This document shows, one piece after another, positions 46,842-59,330 of a stretch of 64,000 bases of DNA (positions are counted from its first letter, which is position 1; each line of letters begins with the position of its first letter). Under the pieces are notes generated by a model that was not told the DNA's origin, ran no database searches, and saw nothing but the letters and a program-made list of their open reading frames with translations. The stretch lies in assembly GCA_028095005.1 (NCBI GenBank), contig CM051459.1, positions 275,547,229-275,611,228 on the forward strand, given 5' to 3'. Source of the stretch: Rhynchospora pubera. Lineage: Eukaryota; Streptophyta; Magnoliopsida; Poales; Cyperaceae. A program made the position numbers and the translations under genes.

Positions 46842-49800
46842 ATGGAGAACAGCATCAAATCTGATGGCCTCAACCTCAACCTGAACACATCATTAACTGA
46901 AGATGTGGCACGCGCATTACTCTCGGCTGTCTCATCAGCGACGCCTGTGGAGTCTCCGACGACAACTGCAGCTTCGAGGCCGTCAGTGGTGTTTTCATCT
47001 CAGGAAGAAAATAGTGGTAGCCCATTGCAGCAGTTGCAAAAGCAGGTTAGCAAGATCCTTAAAGGCTTTTCATCTCCTCCTGAGGTGCGTGGAACATATA
47101 ATCCTGAGGATCTAACCAGTCAGAAGCGCCAGTGGGCTCGTTTCCAGCTCAAATCACTGGTATTGCTCTCTCTCTCTCTCTCTCTCATATGAGTCTATGA
47201 ACTTTTTATCTGATGCTGATGCGCCAGATTGGTCTCTCTTTACTTCCAAGTACGACACACTGCTTATGGTGTTTGGTACTTCTACCAGTCCTGGTACATA
47301 GCTGCAAAGGTAGCCGTGCTCGTGTATCTGTACAAACTACAAACACACAAACTTATAAACCAGTACTGGACCCACCCGGCATGGTATTGGTACCCACTTT
47401 TTTTTCCCCCAATTTCTAGTGATAACCTTTTTGCATTCAATTAAGCTTAACCCTGAATGGCGAACAGGACATGAACTGAACATCTCTCTGAATTTGGTAA
47501 AAAATTGACTTATCTCAAATCTATAATTCAGTCCTTCGTGTATTTATATGATCCAAAACAATCAATATTAAATATTTTAATTGTGCAGGATAACAGACCC
47601 ACTAAAGAACCTTCTAGAGTATTCGAGAGCATGGTGGTTGTGGGGCTGCACCCACAGGTTGATGCACAATCTCTTGAACCTACTGTACTGGCCAGAGATG
47701 AAGAAGATGTGAGGAGACCTAGGAGCTTGATTAATAGAAATAACCAAGTTCACGCAGCTTCAAATCTTGAGCCGCAGGTGAATTGTGCAATTTTGAGACT
47801 TTCACTTCTTACTTAGGTTTTGCTCCAGAATTGGAGCTGGAAAGGGAAGGGAAGGGATGGGAGGGAAAGGGAGAATAAAAACTTACCCTCCAAATTTGGG
47901 GCAGAACAAATTATCGAGTTTCTATAGTTTGTTTCTCCTCCTTTTCCCTCCTCTTCCCTCAGGTGCCTTCCAAAATTTTTCTTCTGGATCAGGTTACAAT
48001 ACTTTGGGCAGGTCGGTCGCCCCTCCCTTTCTCTAACTCATTCTGGAGCAAGGCCTAACTGTATTGTGGTTTTGATATCACACTAAACCCATTTGATTTT
48101 TCACAGATTCTTTTTGCATATCCTCCTGATAAGCCTCTTCCACTCAAGTACAAGGATCTTCTTTCTTTCTGCCTTCCTGGTGGTGTACAGGTGTCGCATA
48201 CACATTCTTACATTTGCATTTGAATGAGTGTCTTAATTTCATTCCGATTGTGATGACCAAAGCTTATTGTAAAGAGGTTACTCTTTCTTTTTTGTAATAG
48301 GTTCGTGCCGTGGAGAGGACCCCTTCATTCAGTGAGCTTAATGAGATACTTCTAGGCCAGGTATGGCGTAAATCTCTGGGTAGATCTAGTAAATTCTGCT
48401 GCATGCTCGTATTGTGCAACTAGTTGAAATGAAATCCGTCTGTTTTTTCAGGAACAATCGAAGGAGAGCAACCAGTCTTTTGTGTTCCGTTTACAGGTAC
48501 AACTAACTTATAAATTGACCATAATACTTCTAGTTGTATCTGGAAATGACCTGTCAATTTGTTTCTGTATACTGAAACAAATGAAATGACAACTTGTTTA
48601 TGTTACACAGGTGGCTGATGATTCCACATTGTATGGATGCTGTGTACTAGTAGAAGAGATAGTGCAGAGGCCGTCAAGCCTTATATCTATGCTCATGGCA
48701 GAGAAACCATCTTTTCCATCGCTCAACCGTTACATCATGACCACCCCCCGGTGTTATTGCATTCTTTCTCGTCTCCCATTTTTCGATTTGCATTTTGGCA
48801 TCCTCAGGAGGTAACACCTAAACTAGTTTTAGATATATTTTCTTGGGATTTCTTGTTCTACTCATAATCATGATGCTGACATTTATTATGTTCATTTGAT
48901 ACCTTAATTGCACTCAAAAAGAGAAGAGATGCTAAAATGCTTCAAACTCAAAATTTAATTTCAACTAATTATATTTCTAGTACAGTCTGCTTATGTTCTG
49001 CCGTAATGTTGTTCATTGTTGTTATTTCAAGTTGTTACTCATTTTTTGGGTTAGTTTTGCAACATAATCTTTTATAATTTTTTTCTTTGGTAGAAGTTTA
49101 GTGTCAGAAGTGAAGTCTATGTGGTTACTATATAAGAAGTGATTTGAGATGTTGTTCTATTGTATGTAGCATCCTAATTGAAGAGAGACTAGAATGGCTG
49201 ACAGAAGGCCTTGACATGCTGAATCTTTTATCAGCCGAAGAGACTTATGTGGAAGATGAAATATGCAAAAGGAGCGACAGCTCACCTGAGCCACCCTCTG
49301 ACACAGTTGACCGGGACAAAGATGTTGAATCAAACATAGGATCACAAGATGAAACAGCTTTATATGGAATTGGCGAGAAAATAAACCCAGCTGATGAAAA
49401 ATCATCAAATGAAGTTGATTTGACAACAAATTCACCTGATGAAAAATCAGTTAATGGAGTTGTAGTCGATAAAGATCCTGTTAATGGTCAACAAATTGTC
49501 ACATGTAAAGAAGAGTCAGTTTTAAACAAGGAACTAGAATCAGATTCTGGTTCTATTCTGCCACTTCTGCGCTCCTGGCTTTGTGAAGGCTCTGATTCCT
49601 CCTCTAGGTATATCCAGCACTTGCAAAGAAACCTTTTTTTTTTGTAATTGCAATTTCCAAGATTGCCTTCTGTTATACTTGCGAGCAACACCCAACTGAG
49701 TGATTTGGAAAAGGTGCTTTGCATTGCAGATTGGTACTTTTGGCTCTTCCCTAATGAGTTCTTTTTTTTTCCCCGATAAACTCAAATCTAACTTAATCTA

Positions 49801-52800
49801 AGCCAAGCAATTGAGATTATACTTTTGTTTGACTTGGGTCCTTAGTGTCACTTGGCAATTGTTTGCAAATACTGCAGTGAATGGGGTCTCATTTGGAAAA
49901 AGGACCTCTGTAATATCTACCTTCAATCAATCAGGCAATCATTTAAATTTAGGTGGCTAATGTGCTGTTCTATTTTTTTTCTAATGCCAAGTTCGCTTTA
50001 CGAGGAGAGAAATTTTCGGAGTGAAATTCATGAAATCGACTCAGAAGAGCCATCTTCTGCCAGTCACGAAGATTCCATAACCCATACAAAAATCTTGCAG
50101 TGGGCCAAGGTTTGCAAATAATTGTGCTGTTTAAGGGCAAAATATTGTACCCCATGGAAGACCTTAGTACTGATTTATCTTCCCTTGCAGGATAAGAATT
50201 ATGGTTCTTTACAAGTAATATGCGAGTTTTACCAGTTAAAGTGCCCCAAAAGAGGCTCGTCACTGACATTTCAGCCGTTGGAGCATTTGCACCCATTGAA
50301 TTTTCAGCGGCCGAGTGAAGCAGTGCTTCACATAGCTGGTTCAACCATTGATGTTAGATCTTTGAATACTAGTCTAGAATTGGCTGAGGTACATTGATAT
50401 TTTAATCTTTTTGTGAAAGAGGATTTTCTGAAATGCAGGATGATGTGTCCTTGCGGAGTCGGTAATTTTAAAGTTAGATTGCTAGATTTATTAAGCACTG
50501 CCTTTTGAATTAAATTCCTGGCAATCATTTGATTTCAAGCCTTTGCATGTTTAGTTTTCTGTCTGCCTTGGAAAATTCGATAAATTTTAGAAGCCCTCGT
50601 TTCTTGGCAGGTGCACAATGCGCTGCTGGCCGAAGAGGAATCGACAGCTTTATCTGTATGGGCAGTTGCATGCATTTGTGGTAGCCTGAGACTTGAACAT
50701 GTAGGTGTTAAGAATTTTAGTTTGTCATATTTTGTACTTTTCTTCTTGCTAGAAATTTATCATTTTCATTTTGTTTGATTGACATGATGCTTTGTTTTTC
50801 AAAGGTCATAACATTCTTTGCTGCAGCACTTTTGGAAAAGCAAATTGTTTTTATCTGCTCTAATTTGGTGAGAGTTGTACTTTTACCAAAAATAGTTCTA
50901 AATACATTACATCACCATGAGTAGAAATGACATCTTTGACTTGCATTGCGTGTGCAGGGAATATTGTCTGCTTCAGTGTTATCAATCATACCGCTCATAC
51001 GACCATACCAATGGCAGAGCCTACTTATGCCTGTAATTTTGCCTCCTAATTTTTGAATTGTTTGATACCAGTGTGCGGGAATTGAATTTCTTATTAGAAA
51101 TATAATATGATGTTAATGATTTGATGTAGGTTTTACCCAATGACATGCTAGACTTCTTGGATGCACCTGTTCCTTTTATAGTGAGCTCCTGAATATTGTC
51201 TTTTTTCTCTAAAATATATTAACATGTTGATTAACATGCATGCGTCTAGTAAGAGTAATTTTAAAAGCATTTTCCTATTGTCATTCATTGCAAATGATTG
51301 CTGGAAAAAATTCTAAGATTTTGAAATTACTGTGCACTCTATCTGCTTAGGTTGGTGTACAGAATCGAACTGCTGATCTCCATTCAAGATTGACAAATGC
51401 AGTGATCATCGATGTTAATAAAAATCAGGTTAGTATGTGTTTGTGTAGGAATATAAGTGCGAATGATATTTAAATTCTTATTTGGAAAATGGACAGATAG
51501 TTGAAACATGGATGTTTTCTTAGCAGATATCTACACCATATTTTCAATTTGTAAGCAGATATATGGATAATTTTTCGATCCTGGATTTTTTTTTGGTATT
51601 TACTCAATATCATTTTCTATAAATATTTATAGATTATTGGCATATTTTAACTATAATATGATAACTAGCGATTCTTTTTTTGTTTTGGCAGTTGCATAAT
51701 TTTAAGTGGCAAACTTGAAAAAACTATGAAATAATAATGTTGTCGGCCCTTTAAAACCTTTTGCAAAGCAAATTATAATTCTGTTGTAAAATCTGAATTA
51801 TATTTGTTTCATCTTCAATTATCAAATCCATATCTGTATTCGTTCAATATCCAAGCTGTATCCATATCCAAGTCTGTATTACTGTCCATATCCAAAAGTT
51901 AAAAATGGATATGGATACAGTTTGGCCATTATCTGTCGGTAACTGATCAGTGATCTGTTTCCACCCTAGTTGTGTGTATGTGTGTGAAAGGAGTGCTTTA
52001 CCTTTCTTTGCAGTGTGTTTCACACTTGAAAAAAAAATTGGGGCAACAAACTCTTGTATTTAATAAAACTAATTAGTAATTTGTAATTGATGTGTGTTTA
52101 GATAAAGTCAGGTTCTATACCACAATTTCCACAACAAAAGGAGTTAATAGCGTCCCTACGCCCCTACCATTCTATGCTTGTCGGTGAAAGCTATCTCGCA
52201 AGAAGGCGGCCTGTATATGAATGCACGGATGTTCAGGTAAATATTGAAGGGAATAATTTCATGTATCGTCTCCTACAACCATCAAAGTACCTCACAAAAC
52301 CTGCAAATCGAGACATATCTCAGTCCTTTTGCCATAGAAAACCAGCATAATTTCCTTTGATCCTTGCTTCCCTACACAAATTATCCGTTTACCTCATTTT
52401 TGGAAGATTACACGAAGATGTTACATGTATAGGAAACCATAAAAGTGGATAGCTAACTTTTGCAATCAGCGGATGGGTTTCTGCAGGAAATTGTTAACTT
52501 CAACGTTTTTATTTGCTAATGGGTAATATAGGTTGAAGCTGCAAAAGGTTTCTTGGCAGTTTTGAGGTCGTACCTTGATTCACTTTGCGCCAACTTGCGT
52601 TCTCACACAATCACAAATGTGCAATCAAACAACGACAAGGTTTTTGATCCCCCTTATCCTTCTCTCTCTCTCTCTCTCTCTCTCTCCAAGCCAAAGCTAT
52701 ATTGTAACTTAATTAATATATCTACAATATCTGCATGCTCCAGTTGTTAAAACAGGAATAGTGTCACAGATATGCCTCCTAATTTCCTATAAATGACTAA

Positions 52801-53572
52801 ATCACTATTTCTTGTGCCATTTCTTTGAGAGATGAGCAGCGACAATGGTGTTTTTTGTTTATATGCCTCCTCATTTCTAGCCTACTCCAAGTTGTTTGAG
52901 ACAAAAGGCTTAGTTGTTATTGTTGTTGTATCTTGCGGTCCAGGAGGTGTATATAGGATACTTCCTGTTTTTTTTTTCTGAGGTTATTCATGATAGTAAT
53001 ATTTTGACATTCTGAAGATAGCATTTTCCTGATGGTCGTTGGTTGCTGGTTTGTTATGAATGTGATTAGGTTTCTTTGCTTCTGAGAGAAAGTTTCCTTG
53101 GATCATTTCCCTATCGTGACAGGGCCTTTATGAAGGTACAAACAGATCGACCTCACATGCTTTGAATTTGAATTTTAGTCACATAATTTTGCTTATTGGC
53201 AAATGATACCCTAAAATTCTTTGGTGCAAAGTTCCCTCGATTCTTGAACTTAGCAGGAGGGGGTAGGGTTGCAAGTGTCAACATTTAAATAGAGTACCTT
53301 TTTCGTCTCACCAACAGAACATTTTGGTCTAAGATTTAGATGTTTAAATAAATGTTTGTTTTTTAGACACACCGAGAAGCTATATATCTTCTGCTTGTAA
53401 CTATGATAATATACTTGGTATGACCGCTGAAGGAAATCCTTGTGAGTTTGTGCTATTACCCATAAGACTCCTAATGCCTGTTTGTCATTTTCTGTGGGAA
53501 CAGCTCTTTGTAGACACTCAGCTCTTTTCTGTACATACCGATTTTGTACTCTCGTTCTACCAGAAGGATTAA
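46842..53572 (+). CDS. DENN (AEX-3) domain protein, probable Rab guanine-nucleotide exchange factor
   Basis: Eighteen coding exons, all with GT..AG introns and continuous phase, encode 794 residues: 46842-47159, 47589-47777, 48107-48190, 48301-48360, 48452-48496, 48611-48810, 49170-49607, 49992-50109, 50191-50388, 50611-50700, 50805-50867, 50958-51032, 51130-51180, 51351-51428, 52102-52236, 52532-52639, 53070-53135, 53504-53572. uDENN spans about 115-310 (VFESMVVVGLHP, ILFAYPPDKPLPLKY, YCILSRLPFFDLHFGIL). An acidic, probably disordered insert covers about 330-470. cDENN spans about 550-670 (AALLEKQIVFICSNL, then PYQWQSLLMPVLPNDMLDFL and APVPFIVGV), and dDENN covers about 675-790 (FLGSFPYRDRAFMKLFVDTQLF). 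DENN proteins activate Rab GTPases in vesicle traffic. The organisation resembles Arabidopsis At5g35560/At2g20320 and lacks the WD repeats of SCD1. The ATG is the first in the exon. The gene looks intact. Confidence 0.93.
47166..47187 (+). repeat. (CT)n microsatellite in a DENN intron
   Basis: About eleven CT units start six bases after the donor of the first coding exon. Confidence 0.9.
47814..48057. mobile_element. Foldback miniature element, GCTCCAG family, copy 4, inside a DENN intron
   Basis: Ends TAGGTTTTGCTCCAGAA and TTCTGGAGCAAGGCCTA are inverted and flanked by ACT on both sides. The core CTCCAAATTTGGGG is shared with copies 1-3. It occupies most of the intron between 47777 and 48107 without disturbing the splice sites. 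Confidence 0.82.
52660..52687 (+). repeat. (TC)n microsatellite in a DENN intron
   Basis: About thirteen TC units some 20 bases after the donor at 52640. Confidence 0.9.
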
Positions 53573-53930
53573 AGCTCCTGTGTAAGATTTATGGTGTCTT
53601 ATGCACTCGATATTCTGTCTATTGCAAGGTACGGTAAATGTCCTTTCCTTGAAAGAATTGATAAAAAAAACTTAGTAATCTCTTAGAAATATCTACACAG
53701 CCAGGTTTTTGGTACTTTGTTAATTCTTGTATGGAATTTTTTAGTTAAGAATCAATTATGCCGATCCTAGTTGAAAACATTCACTAGGTCATATAATAAT
53801 TTCATAATAACTTTCCTCTCTAACCACATTCTGAAATTTTTGCAGCTCCGGTCTCACCTATGTAAATAGCATCCGTTTTCCTCTTTTTAGAGTGGCGGTG
53901 AAGAAAAACTGAAAGAGAAAGCAAGGCCTT
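53573..53930 (+). other. 3' untranslated region of the DENN gene (end approximate)
   Basis: Follows the TAA at 53570-53572. No canonical AATAAA is obvious. The CTCTTTTTAGAGTGG..AAAGCAAGG segment and T run at about 53950 are the likely limit. Confidence 0.4.
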
Positions 53931-56476
53931 ATTAGGACTGCCCGCCTTTTTTTTTTTTTAAATATATAGAGTTTTTATCCTGTAGATTATTTACTTTACA
54001 AAAGCCTTGTACCAACATAAAGGAAAGAGTATTGGTCTTGCTTGGACGAAATTATTGATTGTACCACCTTGACCATGCCATAAATAAGGAGTGCACTCTG
54101 TGTGGTGCATTGTTCTGTGAATTCCTGACTCTGTGAACTGCATGTTAAATTTGGGTCCCAATGAAATGTGAATTACTGTTATTGTGCCTAGTGGGTAAAG
54201 ATTCATTCTAGCCGACATGATTGTTAGTTGGAAATTGGAAATGCATTAGCTGCAATGCAGCCAATCGGATAAGGTGTTGTTGCCTCCAGATAATTATGTT
54301 GGTACCATAAACAGTGCCTTACAAAACTGGAATAGTTTCGACAGTCTTAAATGTAATTGCTGCCAGTGGTTTATAGGGTACTTTTTTCATTGTTCACAAA
54401 AATGTCATCGATAAGAGTTTACATGAATGCACCTCTCGAGGCTAAACGTGTAGCAAGTTGCTTGAATGGAAAAGAAATTTCTGCAGGATTGCTACAAATT
54501 GGTTGCAGCCGAAATGCTACAGAGAAATCAGACTGACTGACATTTTCTTTTTTGAAAAATTCAGACTGGATTTGAGGGAGGAGAGTAAATGTCTGAGAGA
54601 AAGGGAGCATGTGTGGAATGGCAGAGAGAGAGAGAGAGAGGACTGCACGGCCGCACGCTGCTCTCCCAAAAGGACACTGAGACTGAGACCCCAGTCTGAA
54701 GTCTGAAGCCTCTTCTGACACCATCAGCTTGTGGTGGGGCCCTCTTTCCTTTTGCCATTTTTACTCAATTTTTGGACTGTCCTTTCTCAACCATACACAG
54801 TAACACAATTAGTGCAGAGATCCTTTCTGCAATAGAATTTTAGTGAAACAAAACTCTGCCAATTCTGCCATAGATGATGATTTCAGTCTAAGTCTTAACA
54901 GAGTAATAACTAACTACCATTTTCATTATTTGAAACATTAAAAGTTCAATTGACCAAAGACCATCAAATTGTTGCATGCAATTTCTGCAAATACTAATTA
55001 TTATGACATATGCTGACAGATAGTATTAGTTATCATGTAGAAATGGAGTCACTATTGCTGAGGGAGTGGAAACAAACAGTGTGTGTACCACGCCTCTTTT
55101 CTCTAGGTAAACAAGGACAGGCACCTTCAGAGCATCTCACAATTAGTGCAGCAAAAGTGGACTCAGAAGAGAGAGAGAGAGAGAGAGAGAGAGATGCTCT
55201 TGTTATAATTCAAAAGAGAGATTGCTCTGTTAGCCAAAGACTATCAAAATGGGGCAGAAAGACTGAGGCAGGCAGTGCTCTCTGTGTCTCACCTGAATGG
55301 AGTCTCAGCTGTCTCCACTATTTTCCTCCTCTCTCCTCATCACACGAGTACCTCACTTTGCATTTCCACTGTACCTCATTTTGTTCTTTTAGTGCCAATC
55401 ACACTTGTCCTCTATATTATTTCTTGGGTAATTGCTAAATTCACAAGCTTTTCAACAATGAAACCGCCGTCGAAACTCATTAATTTGACAACCCATTCTG
55501 GACAATGCAACTACGCAAGCAGTTGGTCATTGTTATTTATCAACTTATTCAAATTTTCAACGTTGTTCAATCTTCGTCGCATTACCAGATTACCTTAATA
55601 TCTCGAAATTGTATGCTTACAATTTTGCCTAATTTCTAAATTTTTAATTAAATTGTTCCAAAATAAATAAATAAAATTGACAAGTTTAGAAGTTAGTATA
55701 TAAAATTCGGACTCGTATTCATCTTTAGTAAGAAAAAGAAATAAACAAACGAGCTCTCTACACCTATTTTTCTTCAAAAAAAAAAAAAAAAACGAGCTCT
55801 CTGTATGTTAAATTCTAGTACATTAGAAAAGCCGTGATTTCAAAAGTCGGGTTTCATTATCCCGGTATTTGTATGTTCAAGTTCAATCCTTCCAATGGTG
55901 TATGAATACTTCGTTCTTTCGAAGTTCCACATTTAATTGATTATATTTATCGAGAAAATTTTAACTAAAAAATTTTGTATTTATTAAATTAAAAAAATGG
56001 GTAAAATTTTATTTTTTTAATGAAGAATAACATAAATAATAAAAAACTTCAGATAAAGCGACCTAAAAACCTGGAATTTTTCGAATTAAGTCCAAAGATA
56101 TAAGTGGCAGAGACTGTCAAACAACCAGACTTCGGTGGCCATGATCCAAAATATTTTTAGCACAATATTTACCACTGAATTTTCCAAGACTATTGATTTG
56201 AGTTTGACTCGAACAATCAACTGAGCCAATTCTAGACTTCTAGTGTGACCCGGAGACTTAATTGAAAAGTGCCGAGAGCCCGAGAATGCAATGCTTTAAT
56301 TATAATTTATGACTTTTATACAAGTACAAATTAGTTAAAACTCTAGAGGGAAGGCTGGAAGCTGTTACAGCAGAAGTTAATAACGCCCAATATATAATAA
56401 TTTCTTCTTTCTTGTACTGAGCTCCTCGTGGTGCTTAAGCTTCTAAGATACAAATGTCAAAATGGTGTACTTATCC
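53931..56476. other. Intergenic region with two GA microsatellites
   Basis: (GA)n tracts occur at about 54627-54643 and 55167-55193. The stretches 54600-54750 and 55080-55330 are less AT-rich and could be parts of an untranslated transcript or promoter, but no reading frame has a family signature. Confidence 0.45.
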
Positions 56477-56484
56477 AGCGCAAG

Positions 56485-56810
56485 CAGGCCCGTCAACGGC
56501 TGTTGTTTATCGTTTTGCCGTTCCGTTTAACTGAAACGAAACGGTTAACGAAACAACAAAATATACCGTTTCAAATAACAAAACAGCAAACGAAACACCA
56601 AAATTACCTTTTTTTGACCGTTTTAGGCTTTTAGCCTCATTTCAAATCGTTTTATGTGTATTTTCTGAAATGACACGATTAACGAGACGAATTTCTGTGA
56701 TGTTTTGTAAATGAAACGGTTGACAGAATGGTTTCTTATACCGTGCACCTTAACGAAATGGAAATGATTTTGATTTGTATCGTGTTTTTTTGTCACGTTT
56801 GACAGGCCTA
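56485..56810. mobile_element. hAT-type non-autonomous element with AAACGG-type motifs, copy 2
   Basis: Flanked by AGCGCAAG (56477-56484) and AGCGCATG (56811-56818), an 8-bp duplication with one mismatch. Ends CAGGCCCGTCAA and TTGACAGGCCTA are inverted. GAAACGG, AACGAAAC and CCGTTT words recur inside. It belongs to the same group as 37880-38161. Confidence 0.87.
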
Positions 56811-56818
56811 AGCGCATG

Positions 56819-57500
56819 CATGGTGGTTATATCTGCATCACTGCCATGTTCGACACTGTTTCAATCCAACACCACTGATTACAGCGACAGTTCATGATCA
56901 GTTCTTCAAAGGCCTCTCTTAGCTCTTGCTAAACCCCAAAGAGCTCATTATTACTGGTCAGGTGGACCACCTCTCCTTTGAGTTCTACTTATCTACAATG
57001 ACTTTAATTCTATGACTTGTCGTCTTGTCCCTATAATTTGACTTTTTCCTTTTTTAATCTAGAAACCTAGCTACAATGTGTATTTGCTTGCCCTTGATGA
57101 ACAAGAAAAATGATCCAATATTGAATCGGTGATTTGTAGTCATACAAAACCATAGAAATAAACTTTGATAGGATATGAAGCTGTTTTAGATATGTACCTA
57201 GACATATTATTCTAATATATGAGATGGTTATCTAGAGGAATGATAAAATGCTCTGTAACACGGATGAGCATGTGCTACGCATCCGGATCTCAAATTCTAT
57301 GCTTCATCAAACAACCGTTTTGAAATGTTCAATATTTTTTCCATATTAAAAACTTGCTGAAATTCAAAATTTACAGTATCTTTTTCAACTTTTTTTATAT
57401 TGTTTTTATATATTTTTTTGTTATAGAGGGTTCAAAATTATTTAGATCACCGGTTTCAAAGAAATATGAAAAAATTATAATAAACAATGTTGAAAAAAAA
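56819..57500. other. Intergenic region, partly an old miniature element
   Basis: From about 57240 to 57800 the ends GCATGTGCTACGCATCC and GTATGTACTACGCATCG and an AT-rich interior suggest a decayed element like the one at 29090, with a SINE inserted in it. No target duplication was confirmed. Confidence 0.4.
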
Positions 57501-57513
57501 AATTTAGTTTCCT

Positions 57514-57678
57514 TGACTCCTTGACTAGAGAACCAGCTCTTAGTCTAGTGGCAAAAAGTAATGCACCTTGACTACTTGAGTGAAAGTTCGTAGGTTCGAA
57601 ACCCGGCTGGGGGGTCTTTCATAGATATTTAATTAAAAAATAAATTGGTGGTTTAGACCTCCAATTTATCTTAAAAAA
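57514..57678 (+). mobile_element. tRNA-derived SINE
   Basis: A polymerase III A-box-like TAGTCTAGTGGC lies at 57541-57552 and an exact B-box GGTTCGAAACC at 57593-57603. A 3' segment ending in a poly(A) run follows. The flanks AATTTAGTTTCCT (57501-57513) and AAATTAGTCTCCT (57679-57691) form a ~13-bp duplication with two mismatches. The 3' half also holds an inverted pair, AAATTGGTGG..CCAATTT. Confidence 0.8.
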
Positions 57679-58002
57679 AAATTAGTCTCCTACAATATTT
57701 TAATATAGAAAAAACTTTGAGCTGTTCGGATCAATATGTTAAAGTAGAAAATTAGATAACAGACGTGTAGCAATGGGTCCGTACGTATGTACTACGCATC
57801 GCTTTTTAGCCATCGTCTAATTATCTATTAATCTAGATCATTAAGTTAGGCTGATATCTTTAAAAGAGAATGATCCGTTCGAAGAAGTTCCATTGGGCAG
57901 GTAAGCTCTTAGAATGATAAATAGAAAGAAAGTTTCATTGTGGAGGTTTTTGTTTTTTTCCCCCTTAAACCGAAACTAAGGATCAAGTTCTTATCTTTTC
58001 AT

Positions 58003-58155
58003 TGGCTCTGTTTGGATGAGTTCTAAAAATTAGGAAATAAGAGAATAAATTTATTATAAACAATCCAAACTCTTCACAAAGTTACACACTTCCCAATACT
58101 TCTTCTCTACTTCTTTCCTTATTCCTCTTATTCCCACACCATCCAAACGGAACCA
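58003..58155. mobile_element. GTTTGGAT miniature element, copy 3
   Basis: Ends TGGCTCTGTTTGGAT and ATCCAAACGGAACCA, with TTA on the right and TCAT on the left. The shared core CAATCCAAACTCTTCACAAA and ACACACTTCCCAATACTTCTT are present. The arms AGGAAATAAGAGAATAA and TTATTCCTCTTATTCCC pair with each other. Confidence 0.82.
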
Positions 58156-58159
58156 TTAT

Positions 58160-58577
58160 ATAATATAATATAATGTATTTAGATTGTGGAGGGCTGTTAT
58201 TGATGTTTTCAATATGAATTGGACCTTACCAGTAAAACTGGTGGAGAAATATTATCTTAGTAGAAAGATAACATAATCGAAAGAAAATTCTAAATGCAAA
58301 AGTACCGATAGATTTTCCCCTTTTTTCTGAAATAAATGAATTAAGAGTTAAGAACCTTATTGCATATATAGAGAGCAGCAATGAAAAGAGTATATCCTTC
58401 CATTTTGGGGTCAATTTTAATGATTGCCTACTTTGGGCTCAGTTCTAGGGCTCATATGCAAATTTTTCTTGTGCCCCTAAAACTGTTCAGACTAGACGTA
58501 TCTGATACTTTAAAAGATGGTTTTGGAGGTTAAAAGAGGGCACTGGTACGTACTAGTATTAATACCAGCACTGGTAC
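58160..58577. other. Intergenic spacer
   Basis: No gene is seen. It ends in a run of GTACCAG/CTGGTAC words just before the LTR at 58578. Confidence 0.45.
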
Positions 58578-59236
58578 TGTTACAGCCTGAAAATGCATCT
58601 CAAGATGCAGGTGCATCATTGGATGCGGGTGCATCCTGTAATATACAATTGTTGTAGTTCCTTGGCATAACTGTTGTAATTGTAAACATAATTGTTGAAG
58701 TTGCATGGATAGTTGTTAACAGGCCAAGGCCCAGTAGACTAAATGGAGAGGATATGGATGTTTCAACTGGAGAGAATGGAGAAGCAGAATGAATGAAGTC
58801 GTTAGGCTGTTACGAGAGTTATGGCTTCCGTAACCAAACTTTACTTAGTTTTGCTTATTAGTTGATGTAATTAGGAATTAAATGATGTCATTAGTTAGTA
58901 CTATATAAGGAGAGGTTGAGGAGAGAGAAAGGATCATGAAATCAGATCTGAAATCCACTTTTCTCATTTTAGCTTCATTTTCCTGCGAATTTCCTTGTAT
59001 TTTCTGAATTCAATATAAGAGTTGATTTCCAGTGCAATTTCTTCTTAGATTCTTATCTCTACTTTCATTCTCATTCAATTCTAATCTCAATTATACTCAA
59101 TTTCGTGATTTCTCTTCTCAATTACTGTATCAGTACCAAATCTGGTCTGGTACGAGTGCGACTGCATCCCTGTATCAGTGCGAGCGCATTATGGAATTCT
59201 GCAATTTCTATTGTCAGATCAAGTTAGATCGTGACA
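58578..59236 (+). repeat. 5' LTR of the outer retrotransposon
   Basis: 659 bases from TGTTACAGCC to CGTGACA, followed by ATC and then an initiator-methionine tRNA primer site. A TATA-like CTATATAAGG lies at about 58902. The partner LTR lies outside the window, so the target duplication cannot be checked. Confidence 0.75.
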
Positions 59237-59239
59237 ATC

Positions 59240-59251
59240 TGGTATCAGAGC
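59240..59251 (+). promoter_or_regulatory. Primer binding site of the outer retrotransposon
   Basis: TGGTATCAGAGC, complementary to the 3' end of initiator tRNA-Met, three bases after the LTR. Confidence 0.9.
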
Positions 59252-59330
59252 ACCGGTTAAAGTGGCCTGTTGATTGTTCTTGATCCACAACTCGTTCAAG
59301 ATCAATTGAGAAGAGTTTGAAGCAAGATCC

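Noticed and set aside
55010..55440. 142-codon frame, or a miR156-type precursor near the GA repeat
   Set aside because: The frame is driven by the (GA)n tract and has no family signature. No miR156/157-like 20-mer or complementary arm was found.
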